Source: Blautia sp. SC05B48
Lineage (GTDB): Bacteria > Bacillota > Clostridia > Lachnospirales > Lachnospiraceae
Direction: 5' to 3'
Length of the DNA: 64,000 bases
Assembly: GCF_005848555.1 (NCBI RefSeq)
Contig: NZ_CP040518.1
Coordinates: forward strand, 3,363,501 to 3,427,500
Notes under the pieces: generated by a model
The model's database searches: none
The model's input: only the letters and a program-made list of their open reading frames with translations
Told to the model about the DNA's origin: nothing
Translations under genes and position numbers: made by a program
Shown: in pieces, positions 16,111 through 24,976 of the stretch
Position numbering within the stretch: position 1 is the first letter of the stretch
Layout: every line of letters starts with the position of its first letter

Positions 16111-17904
16111 ATGGCAGAAAAAATGGCAGAGCAGATTGCAGAGATTTTAAAAGGACCTAATTTTCAAACGGCAGAGAAAGCACTGACAGATTTCTGCGGA
16201 ACGATGGATGGGGAATTCAGGAATCTTCTGGTGGATATTATTGTGGAACGATGGATTGATACGCCTAAAGACGTACCGTTTTCCTATGCCCGCAGCATTT
16301 GGAATCGGAAAGATATAAATAGAGAAGAGTATCAGGCATTGCTGGAGGAAATCCGAAGCTATCCCATCGCACCGATCAACAAGGCAAAGATATCAGATTT
16401 TTTATGGGTTGTGAAAAATGATTTTTCAAATGCTAAAATAGCAGAAACGGCTTATTGCGAACACTTGAAGAACACCGGTGCATTTGCAGATCATATCATG
16501 GCTATAAACCGGATCTTGTTTATCTCTAAAAAAATCCGAAGCAAGGAAATCAATGAAGAGGTGCGAAAGAATCTGCTGATAAAAGTATTAGAAGAGTATG
16601 ATAACAGCAGCCACGCAAAAATTGGATATTTGATAAAAACTGCCATGGAGGAAAAAGTGGATACAGGATATCTGATCCCTTATGTGGAAAATATCTTGAA
16701 AACTTACGATGATAATAGCTGCGATGCACTGCTCATTGGTAAGTTTTGTGATCTGTTGGAAGAACTCTATTGCAGAAAAAATAACTGGCTGAAGAAAAAG
16801 TGTATTACTGAACCTAAACTGATTGCGACACGAAGACGTAAGATTCAGGCTGTCCGGATGGAGGCTGAATATGCCGGGGCCTCTTCCAAAGGAAATTCAA
16901 TGAGAAAGATTCACAATTTGAAAGAGGTTATTCAGTTGTTAAAGACCATACAAGGTACGGAAGAAGAAAGAAAGGCACTGTTGCAGGAAATAGCACAGAT
17001 AGAAGAAGCTTCCCTTTCGGAGATGATGGTATGGAGTGATAAACAGGATGCCAGCGGCATTGTAAAAGAACTGTTCCGCCAACTGGAAGATCTTGATAAA
17101 GAAGAGGCATTATGTTATTTTGCTTCATTTCTTCCGATTCCGGAAAGAGAAAGGGTAAAGAATCAGGTATTAAATAGGACTGGGATCCTGCACACGATAT
17201 TTCCAGCGGCAATCCTTGGAAAAGGAGGAAAATTAATTGCTAAAAGCGGGCCTGTGAAAAAGCCCGATGGAACAATCGATGAAGGTGCGCTTAAGGATAA
17301 TATGGAGCGGACAGCAACCATGGAGATGGATTATTTTGCACAGATCCTGGTGAGAAATACGTTTGAATATATTCGTTCCAGATTTGTGATCGAAGAGAGT
17401 GATGTAAAAAAGATTGTAGATGTAAGTTGTGCGATTCCGGAGGGGAGAAAAGAATCGTATACCAAGGGTCTTATGTTTGGCTTTTCAGGAGATTTTTTGA
17501 CGGCGCTAAGTATCCTGATTCCACAGATAGAAAATGCAGTAAGATATCTGGCAGTGGAATGTGGAGAACCTGTTTACAACATGAATGAAGAAGGGATTGA
17601 AGAAGTAAAACCAATGCACGCTGTCTTAGAATTGGAAGGAGTAAAAGAAAGCCTGGATGAAGACCTTATATTTGCTTTAAATACGATTTTCTGTTCAAAA
17701 TTTGGATTTAACATGCGCAACAATGTGGCACATGGAATGCTGGATGATCAGGCATTCCAGAGCTTTAAAGCTTTGTATATCTGGTGGTTTGCACTGAAAT
17801 TTTGCTATCTATTCTGCGGAAAATTACAGGAGGAGAATAGAAGTAAAATAAATAAAAAGCTGAAACAGCTAATGGAGAAGAACGATAATACGGATGAGAA
17901 TTAA
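16111..17904 (+). CDS. DUF4209-like protein with an HEPN-type R-x4-H motif
   Basis: 597 residues, largely alpha-helical with no signal peptide. The C-terminal region (about 430-590) has the DUF4209 look: QIENAVRYLAVECGEP, then FGFNMRNNVAHGMLDDQAF, then a hydrophobic helix with WWFALKFCYL. The motif R536-NNVA-H541 matches the R-x4-6-H signature of HEPN ribonucleases, many of which are toxins or phage-defence effectors. This link is my inference. GGAGG precedes ATG 16111, with its own promoter at 16050. It stands as a single gene with a SUKH gene convergent downstream. Function unknown. Confidence 0.6.
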   Translation: MAEKMAEQIAEILKGPNFQTAEKALTDFCGTMDGEFRNLLVDIIVERWIDTPKDVPFSYARSIWNRKDINREEYQALLEEIRSYPIAPINKAKISDFLWVVKNDFSNAKIAETAYCEHLKNTGAFADHIMAINRILFISKKIRSKEINEEVRKNLLIKVLEEYDNSSHAKIGYLIKTAMEEKVDTGYLIPYVENILKTYDDNSCDALLIGKFCDLLEELYCRKNNWLKKKCITEPKLIATRRRKIQAVRMEAEYAGASSKGNSMRKIHNLKEVIQLLKTIQGTEEERKALLQEIAQIEEASLSEMMVWSDKQDASGIVKELFRQLEDLDKEEALCYFASFLPIPERERVKNQVLNRTGILHTIFPAAILGKGGKLIAKSGPVKKPDGTIDEGALKDNMERTATMEMDYFAQILVRNTFEYIRSRFVIEESDVKKIVDVSCAIPEGRKESYTKGLMFGFSGDFLTALSILIPQIENAVRYLAVECGEPVYNMNEEGIEEVKPMHAVLELEGVKESLDEDLIFALNTIFCSKFGFNMRNNVAHGMLDDQAFQSFKALYIWWFALKFCYLFCGKLQEENRSKINKKLKQLMEKNDNTDEN

Positions 17905-18060
17905 TATAAAATGGTTGGACGGATGGTATGGTTTCCTTAAAAAGTGTTTGGAAGTACCCGGCAAGCATATCGTTTGGATATCAAAACGCACTTTGGGGAC
18001 GCCCTCACCCCCCGGAATGTGTAGCACTGAGAGTAAATCTATAAATATAATATAAATTAT

Positions 18061-18097
18061 AAAAACACTCCAACTTATTAGTAGTCAGAGTGTTTTT
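18061..18097. terminator. Bidirectional terminator
   Basis: AAAAACACTC (18061-18070) pairs perfectly with GAGTGTTTTT (18088-18097). With A and T tails on both sides it can end both the DUF4209-like gene and the convergent SUKH gene. Confidence 0.8.
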
Positions 18098-18145
18098 CAT
18101 AAACATATATTTTTAAATAAAAATATAGAGAAAGTATTTTGGTAG

Positions 18146-18691
18146 TTACGGATTTAAGAAAAACCAAAATTCATGTCCCTGGCATACAATATAGCGCTCC
18201 AACCATTCATTAAAAGGAAGGTTAAAACGATCGGTGTCAGGAGCTGGATAACATAAATAATCTTCTCTACCTTCTAATACAGCTTGTAAATCCATGGTTA
18301 TATCACCTATATCTTGCAGAAAAAGAATGGGAAGATGATAGGTGAATTCTGGATCAGATAAAATGGGTGTATTATTCCAAACCTCTTTTTGATTAAGAGC
18401 TTCTTTTAAAGAGTAGATGGTACAGCTGACTAGAGAACTACCCTCTTCTCCACAAAAAAGCTCCATTCCATTTGAACAAGATAAAAAGGCTTTATACGAA
18501 GCGGGAAGTTTCATGTTGGGGAAGTGTTTTTCAAATAACTGAAATTCTTCAGAGGATACAGGTGGGTAAAATTTATGAGTTACTTTTATAGGTTCTTCAT
18601 CACCTAAATGCCATTGATAGACCCAACCATTATTATCCATTTCATATTTTAAATTTTTGAAAATTCTGTGTATTGCATTTACATCTTCCAT
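18146..18691 (-). CDS. SMI1/KNR4 (SUKH-1) family protein, probable orphan immunity protein
   Basis: 181 residues with the SUKH fold pattern: VSSEEFQLFEKHFPNMKLPA, SYKAFLSCSNGMELF, FLQDIGDITMDL and FNEWLERYI. SUKH proteins commonly neutralise polymorphic toxins (nucleases, deaminases) delivered by competitors. TAGGAGAT precedes ATG 18691. No toxin gene is next to it, which suits an orphan immunity gene. The convergent DUF4209-like gene is not a known SUKH target. Confidence 0.8.
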   Translation of the reverse strand: MEDVNAIHRIFKNLKYEMDNNGWVYQWHLGDEEPIKVTHKFYPPVSSEEFQLFEKHFPNMKLPASYKAFLSCSNGMELFCGEEGSSLVSCTIYSLKEALNQKEVWNNTPILSDPEFTYHLPILFLQDIGDITMDLQAVLEGREDYLCYPAPDTDRFNLPFNEWLERYIVCQGHEFWFFLNP

Positions 18692-19424
18692 TATATCTCC
18701 TACTAATTTTTAAACAAGAAGTCATTGCCTAATGATGCGACATTCAAAGATAATCTCTCTTTATCATGTAATGAGGATATTTTTATATCAGATTAATCAA
18801 TATTTTGATTTGACGCAAAATGCCAAAATTGACGATTATTATCAATGTAAGCAATAACGTTCACATAAGTATTATTCTTAATTCATTTTTTACGCATAAT
18901 TGTCCTTCTGAAAAATATTTGGATGTCAATTAGTACTTTGTTCAATAACGGAGAATAATTATAGCACATTTCACGGTTTTTTCAATGGTTTTTTGAGCAT
19001 TTATACGACTATGAAAAAACATAATATTACTAGAAAACAGTTACAGTAAGAATTGAGTAATTAGATAAAAAAGATCGTATTCGGAAAATGGTAATGTTGT
19101 GCATATTTTCGATTTCTTTTCCTCGAATATAAATATAGTATCTCTATTTTGAAGTTTTCAGTATAAAATCATATAAATATATAATAAAATTTATTTATAA
19201 TCCCCCAAAAGGACAATAAGAATCCTCAGACAGAAATACTACGTAATTGTCGAAAAAATATATTCAAATTGAGTATCTATATTTTTCAGTAAGAAGAGTT
19301 CAATAGTAAGTTCAAATATCCTTGCAGATAGCAATATCATCAGAAAAAGTGTATAATTACAAGGAAAGCATTGATGATAAAATTTATCTATGCAGAAAAA
19401 TGTTGATGGATTGAGGTGATAAGT
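18692..19424. other. AT-rich 730-base gap
   Basis: Very AT-rich with short palindromes. It must hold the promoter of the SUKH gene at its left edge and of the Cys-rich gene at its right edge (TATAAT at about 19351-19356). I see no coding stretch longer than a few codons and no RNA gene. Confidence 0.5.
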
Positions 19425-20564
19425 GTGAGAATTGATAAGATTTGTAAAACGTGTGGATTTGATTCCAATGGTGTGTGCGGCATGTATACTACATGCAAGG
19501 AAGGCGAAGAGTGCGATGACTGGGAAGCTTCTTTGGAGTATTATACGGAGATTACGAAAAAAGCACCTTGGTATATTAAGGGACCTTATGATAGATGTAA
19601 AATAAGTTATGAAAAATTTCTGGATCTTTTACAACAGGATGAACAGGGAGTCGGTGTAGAAATAAATATTTATGATGCGATTGAAAAGGTCTATGAATTA
19701 AATTCAGTAGAATTAGCAGGGGTGTTAGATGTGTCTATGGGAGTGTTGGGATATGCCAGCACTCAAAGAACGATATCAAAGAGAAAAAGACCATTTTCAA
19801 GCAGGCTGCATATTCCGGAAAGCTTCTTTGATAAGTTTTTATCTACACAACTGGATGCATTAAAGAAATGTAGAGAAGAATTTCGTGATTGTTATGGGGA
19901 CGAGCTGATAGAAAAATTTAAGCAAAATGGTTATGCTGCAATGGAAGCAAAGATAGAAAAACAAAATGCAGTCGATAAAATAAGAAATGAAAAGTACAGG
20001 GAAGAGAACCAGAACAGATATCAGTATAAGGAGAAGACAAAAATATACCATGATCTATCTGATGATTACAAATCCAGGGACTATGTGATTGCGATAACCT
20101 TAAAAGAAGGCGATTATTATGGAAATATATTCTATGAATACAGCTCTGGAGGATATGGCTTGTCTGTAGACATAATGGAAGATATTTTGCAATTTATTGA
20201 AAATCTGGATTGTGAAGAAATCAATGAGTTAAACGAGGAAGGTCTCTTAAATAATAATATAGCCTTGCAAGCAGACATAAATGGCAAGGATATTCATTTT
20301 GAACTGAGAAATGATGCAGGGGAAAAGCTGGAAAAAACAATCCCGGAAGATGAACTGCAAAAATACATTGTTGGTTATGAAATGATCCGGTGCGATGGAC
20401 GTGGAATGAAAAAGGAACGCAGAAAATGTGGTTCCTGCGAAAATTTTACACCGATAGAAGGCTGTGCAAAAGGAAACTGTTCTGTTAGAGGTGATATCAT
20501 TCAGAGAAGCAGAATTATATGTTCCCATGATTATGTGTTGAAAGCAGATAAAGTATTATGTTAA
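19425..20564 (+). CDS. Cysteine-rich protein of unknown function
   Basis: About 379 residues. Cysteine clusters occur at both ends: an N-terminal CKTCGFDSNGVCGMYTTC and, near residues 345-375, CGSCENFTPIEGCAKGNC plus CSH. They could form iron-sulphur or zinc sites, or a split metal site bringing the ends together. The middle (about 75-130) has a helix-turn-helix look (NSVELAGVLDVSMGVLGYAS), followed by a charged coiled-coil-like stretch (about 145-210). GAGGTGAT precedes GTG 19425; an earlier GTG at 19416 is in frame but overlaps that site. I do not recognise the family. Confidence 0.55.
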   Translation: MRIDKICKTCGFDSNGVCGMYTTCKEGEECDDWEASLEYYTEITKKAPWYIKGPYDRCKISYEKFLDLLQQDEQGVGVEINIYDAIEKVYELNSVELAGVLDVSMGVLGYASTQRTISKRKRPFSSRLHIPESFFDKFLSTQLDALKKCREEFRDCYGDELIEKFKQNGYAAMEAKIEKQNAVDKIRNEKYREENQNRYQYKEKTKIYHDLSDDYKSRDYVIAITLKEGDYYGNIFYEYSSGGYGLSVDIMEDILQFIENLDCEEINELNEEGLLNNNIALQADINGKDIHFELRNDAGEKLEKTIPEDELQKYIVGYEMIRCDGRGMKKERRKCGSCENFTPIEGCAKGNCSVRGDIIQRSRIICSHDYVLKADKVLC

Positions 20565-20689
20565 AATCGTCTCGTACTATCAATGGAAAAGATGATTGTA
20601 TAGATTTACTATAGGAATTAGAATATATAAATTGTAAGGATATATTGTGTGATATTGCACTTTATATGATAAAAACAAGATAAAAACGC

Positions 20690-20790
20690 AATGCATATTT
20701 TTAAGATATGCTAGAGCTGGTAGGTAGCCCAGCCGTCCTATGTAAATAGGGTAAGTAACCTGCCCCTCCGGGTTGTCCATTCTTTGTTCA
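20690..20790 (+). ncRNA. yjdF (azaaromatic) riboswitch
   Basis: The leader directly before yjdF contains GCTGG (20716-20720) paired with CCAGC (20729-20733), CCTAT (20737-20741) paired with ATAGG (20746-20750), and AACC/GGTT around TGCCCCTCC near 20757-20774. This compact fold just ahead of a DUF2992 gene is the known setting of the yjdF-motif riboswitch, which binds azaaromatic heterocycles and usually controls translation. The Shine-Dalgarno TAGGAGG lies about 25 bases after the fold. I call it on context and stems, not a covariance search. Confidence 0.75.
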
Positions 20791-20812
20791 ATTCATTTTA
20801 GGAGGGATTTTT

Positions 20813-21229
20813 ATGGACAAAACAAATGGAAAACTGACGGTATATTTTGAAGAACCATTTTGGGTAGGCGTATTCGAGCGTATTGAGGATGGTAAATTAT
20901 CTGTAGCAAAGGTAATATTTGGTGCAGAACCAAAAGATTACGAAGTGCAGGAATATATTCAACAATACTATTTCAGTTTGAAATTCAGTCCGGCTGTTGA
21001 AACTGTTGTAAAGGATATAAAAAGAAATCCGAAACGGATGCATCGAGAAGTAAAAAAGCAGACAATAAGAACAGGTATTGGCACAAAATCGCAGCAAGCA
21101 TTGAAATTACAGCAGGAACATAACCAACAGGAGCGTAAAGAGAGAAATCGCAAGAAAAAAGAGGCGAAAGAACAGCGAATGTTTGAATTGAAACAGCAAA
21201 AGAAAAGAGAAAAGCATAAGGGGCATTAA
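20813..21229 (+). CDS. yjdF: YjdF family protein (DUF2992)
   Basis: 138 residues, the normal length. The N-terminal domain (TVYFEEPFWVGVFERIEDGK, then FGAEPKDYEVQEYI) is the YjdF signature. The C-terminal third is a highly basic helix rich in Lys, Arg, Glu and Gln (about 85-138), likely contacting nucleic acid or ribosomes. Its exact function is unknown; it is the usual gene under the yjdF riboswitch and is presumed to respond to toxic aromatic compounds. TAGGAGG precedes the ATG with about 8-base spacing. Confidence 0.92.
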   Translation: MDKTNGKLTVYFEEPFWVGVFERIEDGKLSVAKVIFGAEPKDYEVQEYIQQYYFSLKFSPAVETVVKDIKRNPKRMHREVKKQTIRTGIGTKSQQALKLQQEHNQQERKERNRKKKEAKEQRMFELKQQKKREKHKGH

Positions 21230-21454
21230 AAGCCTCTTGGGCTTTAACTCAAATCGGAATTGACCGAGCGCATTGGGCGAGAGATACTTCTTGTTTGAAT
21301 GTTGGAATGATTATAGGTATTTGTTTTCGGTATGAAAATACCGTTTATTTATTCCAGACATAAGATGTCCGGTTGAAAATTAACGGATTCTCGTTTTATG
21401 TCGTGGTAATTTTGGTGCATATTGGTAAGCTGTAAGTGGAAGAGAGGTAGAGAT

Positions 21455-22411
21455 ATGGATACAAAAAAGATTGGAGCTTTTTTAAAGCAATGTCGTAAAG
21501 AAAAGAATCTTACGCAAGAACAGCTTGCCGAGAAGTTTGGGGTATCTGCAAGAACAGTTTCCAGATGGGAAACAGGAATAAATATGCCAGATCTCAGTGT
21601 ACTTGTTCAACTTGCTGAATATTACGATGTTGAGATGAGAGAGCTCCTGGATGGAGAAAGGAGCCAGACTATGAATAAAGATATGAAAGAAACACTGGAC
21701 AAAGTTGCGGTGTATGAAGAATGGGTGAAACAAAAAGCATTAAAGGCTGGAAATCTTGCATTTGCATCAATGTTTGTGATTGGTGTGTTAGCGATTATTA
21801 TTCAGATGCTATTAATGGTGGATACTCGTTTGGTTTTGGGAGAGATAGTAACTGTCTTAGTAGGAGGAATCCTATATGTAGCTATTATGGTGTATAATGG
21901 AATATGGGATAAATGCCTGCCAAAAAGTGCTGCTATATGGCGAAATTTTCTCACCAGTGTAATATGTGCAGGAATTTTTACAGTCATCTATGGTATATGT
22001 TTATTTAGAATGGGAGCTACAGAAACACAGATAACACGATTGGCATTGGGATTTCTGATAGGTATTACTATTGTGTCATTTATTATTCTTAGGACCTTAG
22101 CATTTATTAATCGAAAAAGAAATCAGAATTCACCAAATGTTCAGGAGAGAAAAGAAACTTCCCAATCTAAGACAGAATGGACAAAGATTTATAATGCACA
22201 GAATATAGTAGAGACAGAACAGCTCGTAGAAATGTTAAAGCAAAGTGAAATAGAAGCTTTTTCCCAGGAAGCAGGTGCGAATGTTGCAATGCATGGAGCA
22301 CCTGGATTTGGAATATATGGTGTGAATATATTCGTGAAAACCGATGATGCAGAGAAAGCAGTACAGCTGATCAAGGAGATTAATAACCAAGAGAATGAAG
22401 AAATTTTTTGA
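21455..22411 (+). CDS. XRE regulator with membrane helices and a DUF2007-like domain
   Basis: 318 residues. The HTH (about 5-60) contains LTQEQLAEKFGVSARTVSRW. Four membrane helices lie at about 100-205. A C-terminal soluble domain (about 245-310, reading KIYNAQNIVETEQLVEMLKQ, then VNIFVKTDDAEKAVQLIKEI) resembles the small DUF2007 putative signal-transducing domain. A DNA-binding domain, membrane anchor and possible ligand domain on one chain suggest a one-component membrane sensor. GAGAGGTAGAG precedes ATG 21455; a longer frame to 21422 lacks a ribosome site. Its stop overlaps a strong promoter at 22408. Confidence 0.75.
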   Translation: MDTKKIGAFLKQCRKEKNLTQEQLAEKFGVSARTVSRWETGINMPDLSVLVQLAEYYDVEMRELLDGERSQTMNKDMKETLDKVAVYEEWVKQKALKAGNLAFASMFVIGVLAIIIQMLLMVDTRLVLGEIVTVLVGGILYVAIMVYNGIWDKCLPKSAAIWRNFLTSVICAGIFTVIYGICLFRMGATETQITRLALGFLIGITIVSFIILRTLAFINRKRNQNSPNVQERKETSQSKTEWTKIYNAQNIVETEQLVEMLKQSEIEAFSQEAGANVAMHGAPGFGIYGVNIFVKTDDAEKAVQLIKEINNQENEEIF

Positions 22412-22436
22412 CATTGTCACATATGCGTGCTAATAT
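22408..22436 (+). promoter_or_regulatory. Consensus promoter before the response regulator gene
   Basis: TTGACA (22408-22413), a 17-base spacer and TAATAT (22431-22436) followed by GATTAT. A near-copy with the same -10 neighbourhood (TAATATGATTAT) lies at 30139-30167. Confidence 0.8.
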
Positions 22437-22494
22437 GATTATAGAAAAAGTGTGCTGCCGATAGACGGTTAGTCCACATACTTAATTGATTGAA

Positions 22495-22530
22495 AATAAC
22501 CGTTCACTTCACGCTGGGACGGTTATTTTT
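22495..22530 (+). terminator. Leader terminator before the response regulator
   Basis: AATAACCGT (22495-22503) pairs with ACGGTTATT (22519-22527), followed by more T. It lies between the promoter at 22408 and the gene at 22585, so it ends the XRE transcript and could attenuate the downstream operon. Confidence 0.75.
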
Positions 22531-22584
22531 GTGTCTTGTTATTAACTTTGCCGAATACCTTTGAGGAACGAGGGAGTGAGATAT

Positions 22585-23262
22585 ATGGAGCAATTATTGA
22601 TTGTTGAAGATGATATTGGTTTGAATCAAGGTTTATGCAAAGCACTGAAAGTAGATGATCGGAAGATCATTTCCTGCCAAGACTTGAAAACGGCGAAGGA
22701 GCAGCTGCTTTGCGGCGGTGTATCCCTGATCCTGTTGGATATCAATCTGCCGGATGGCAGTGGGCTTGAATTGCTACGGGATGTCAAGGAAACCACACCC
22801 GGGATTCCTGTTATTCTGCTGACTGCCAATGATACCGATCTGGACATCGTGGACGGACTGGAGAGGGGCGCTGATGATTACATTACCAAGCCCTTTTCTC
22901 TTTCGGTTTTGCGGGCAAGAGTGAATACCCAACTGCGAAAGCAAACGTCAAGCCATAAAAATGCACCGATCCATATTGATCTATTTCACTTTGACTTTGA
23001 AGCAATGACCTTTTATGTGGGAGATTCAAAAGTGGAATTGAGTAAAACAGAACAAAAATTACTGCGTCTGCTTGTTGAAAATCGTGGTCGAACCATGACC
23101 CGTGGAGACCTTGTAGACAGGATCTGGACAGATGGTGCTGAATATGTGGATGAAAATGCTTTGTCTGTTACGATCAAGCGTCTGAGGGATAAGCTTGAGG
23201 CACAGAAATACATTAAAACCGTCTATGGAATCGGTTATAGCTGGGTGACAAAAGATGAATAA
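22585..23262 (+). CDS. OmpR-type response regulator
   Basis: 225 residues. The receiver has E8-D10, phosphoacceptor D52 in LILLDINLPDGSG and YITKPF. The winged-helix output domain ends NALSVTIKRLRDKLEAQK. GAGGGAGTGAG precedes ATG 22585, so the longer frame from 22561 is not needed. It overlaps the kinase gene by 8 bases. With the kinase, ATPase and permease downstream it forms a four-gene module of the type that senses and expels cell-envelope antimicrobial peptides (BceRSAB-like or VraSR-like arrangement). Confidence 0.92.
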   Translation: MEQLLIVEDDIGLNQGLCKALKVDDRKIISCQDLKTAKEQLLCGGVSLILLDINLPDGSGLELLRDVKETTPGIPVILLTANDTDLDIVDGLERGADDYITKPFSLSVLRARVNTQLRKQTSSHKNAPIHIDLFHFDFEAMTFYVGDSKVELSKTEQKLLRLLVENRGRTMTRGDLVDRIWTDGAEYVDENALSVTIKRLRDKLEAQKYIKTVYGIGYSWVTKDE

Positions 23263-24154
23263 AACCGGCATTGTGATCATACTGCTGTGTTCTCTGGCGG
23301 CGGCAGCTGTTGTATTATGGGAGCGGAGAAAGGTCAGAAAAACGATGGAAGAAATCGAAAGGATGCTGGACGCTGCCATGACCGGTTCTTTTTCTGAAAT
23401 CACTTTTGATGAAAGCCAGCTGTCTGCTTTGGAAACAAAGTTTGCACACTATCTTTCTGCCGCAGAAGCATCTTCTCGAAATATGGCACAGGAAAAAGAC
23501 AAAATCAAATCCTTGATTGCGGACATTTCCCACCAGACGAAAACGCCGATTGCAAACCTGCTGTTATACAGCGAGCTTTTGATGGAGGAAACTCTGCCTG
23601 CATCGGCAAAGGAAAACGTGGAGGCACTGTACAAACAATCGGAAAAGCTACGATTTCTGATTGACTCTCTCGTAAAACTTTCCAGACTGGAAAATGGGAT
23701 CATTTCACTTTCCCCTCAGCAAGCATCACTTCAGCCGCTGCTTGAAAGCGTAGTAGAACAATATGCCGCCAAGGCTTCTGGAAAAGGATTATCCATATAT
23801 CTGTACGATACAGATATTTCCGCTACATTTGACTTCAAATGGACAGCGGAAGCACTGGCTAATATTGTAGACAATGCCATCAAATATACGGAGCATGGAA
23901 CAATCACGATTTCTACCATAAGTTACGAAATGTTTACAAGGATCGATATATCGGATACCGGTTCAGGTATCCCTGAAAACGAGCAGGCAAAGATATTTTC
24001 CCGTTTTTATCGTTCAAATGCTGTTCAGGAACAAGAAGGGGTTGGCATCGGCTTATACCTTGCCCGACAGATTATATCCGGTGAGAGCGGTTATATCAAG
24101 GTTGCTTCCGTTCCGGGAAAAGGAAGTACGTTTTCCATATTTCTGCCGAAATAA
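23255..24154 (+). CDS. Sensor histidine kinase with a short sensor
   Basis: 299 residues. One helix is visible near the N-terminus (IVIILLCSLAAAAVVLW) and there is no extracellular domain. A dimerisation helix carries DISHQTKTPIANLL (phospho-His), and the ATPase domain has NIVDNAIKYTEHG, DTGSGIPENEQ and GVGIGLYLARQII. A kinase with so little outside the membrane probably reads the state of its partner ABC transporter rather than a ligand directly, as in Bce-type systems; that is inference. The gene overlaps the regulator by 8 bases. Confidence 0.9.
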   Translation: MNKTGIVIILLCSLAAAAVVLWERRKVRKTMEEIERMLDAAMTGSFSEITFDESQLSALETKFAHYLSAAEASSRNMAQEKDKIKSLIADISHQTKTPIANLLLYSELLMEETLPASAKENVEALYKQSEKLRFLIDSLVKLSRLENGIISLSPQQASLQPLLESVVEQYAAKASGKGLSIYLYDTDISATFDFKWTAEALANIVDNAIKYTEHGTITISTISYEMFTRIDISDTGSGIPENEQAKIFSRFYRSNAVQEQEGVGIGLYLARQIISGESGYIKVASVPGKGSTFSIFLPK

Positions 24155-24223
24155 CAACAATTCTATCAAAACTGTTAGATTTCATTTTCTGCCGGAAAGA
24201 ATGTGGAAAGAATCCTATGCGAT

Positions 24224-24272
24224 AATCTGTATGTATCAAAGGATCATTTCCTTTCATACATACAGATTTTTT
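24224..24272 (+). terminator. Terminator between kinase and ABC genes
   Basis: AATCTGTATGTAT (24224-24236) pairs perfectly with ATACATACAGATT (24256-24268), followed by T's. The ABC genes therefore have separate or attenuated transcription, as expected if the regulator activates them. Confidence 0.85.
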
Positions 24273-24289
24273 CATGGAGGTACTCGTTT

Positions 24290-24961
24290 ATGGAGGTTTT
24301 ACAGGCAAAAGACCTGAAAAAGATTTATGGCTCCGGTAATAACGCAGTTCATGCGTTGGATGGAGTTGATTTAAGTGTGAAGAAGGGAGAGTTTGTTGCA
24401 ATTGTCGGCACATCCGGATCCGGAAAATCCACGCTGTTGCATATGCTGGGCGGGCTGGATCGCCCTACAAGCGGCACTGTCATAGTGGACGGACAGGATA
24501 TTTTCTCCCTGAAGGAGGAAGCGCTGACCATCTTCCGCCGCAGGAAAATCGGCTTTGTATTTCAGAGCTACAATCTTGTTCCGGTGCTGAATGTATATGA
24601 AAATATCATTCTACCCACTGAACTGGATGGCGGAAAGGTAAACAAGGCTTTTATGCAGCAGATCGTGCAGACGCTTGGACTGAGCGACCGTCTGGATGCC
24701 CTGCCCAATCAGCTCTCAGGCGGTCAACAGCAGCGAGTAGCCATTGCCCGTGCGCTGGCGGCAGCACCCGCTATCATTCTGGCAGATGAACCCACCGGCA
24801 ATCTGGATTCCAAAACCAGCCAGGATGTATTGAGCCTTTTGAAAGTCACCAGTCAAAAGTTCGCCCAGACAATCGTAATGATCACTCACAACGAAGAAAT
24901 TGCGCAGATGGCAGACCGCATTATCCGTATCGAAGATGGTCGGATCGTCTCCCAGAACTAA
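24290..24961 (+). CDS. MacB/LolD-type ABC transporter ATPase
   Basis: 223 residues, standard size. Walker A is [16 protein letters not shown], signature [16 protein letters not shown], Walker [13 protein letters not shown], and the H loop is in VMITHN. This family powers mechanotransmission-type permeases with FtsX domains, matching the gene that follows. The frame opens at 24203 inside the upstream terminator; ATG 24290 with GGAGG 9 bases ahead is the true start. Substrate probably an antimicrobial peptide, inferred from context. Confidence 0.93.
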   Translation: MEVLQAKDLKKIYGSGNNAVHALDGVDLSVKKGEFVAIVGTSGSGKSTLLHMLGGLDRPTSGTVIVDGQDIFSLKEEALTIFRRRKIGFVFQSYNLVPVLNVYENIILPTELDGGKVNKAFMQQIVQTLGLSDRLDALPNQLSGGQQQRVAIARALAAAPAIILADEPTGNLDSKTSQDVLSLLKVTSQKFAQTIVMITHNEEIAQMADRIIRIEDGRIVSQN

Positions 24962-24976
24962 CGGGAGGTGGCTACG

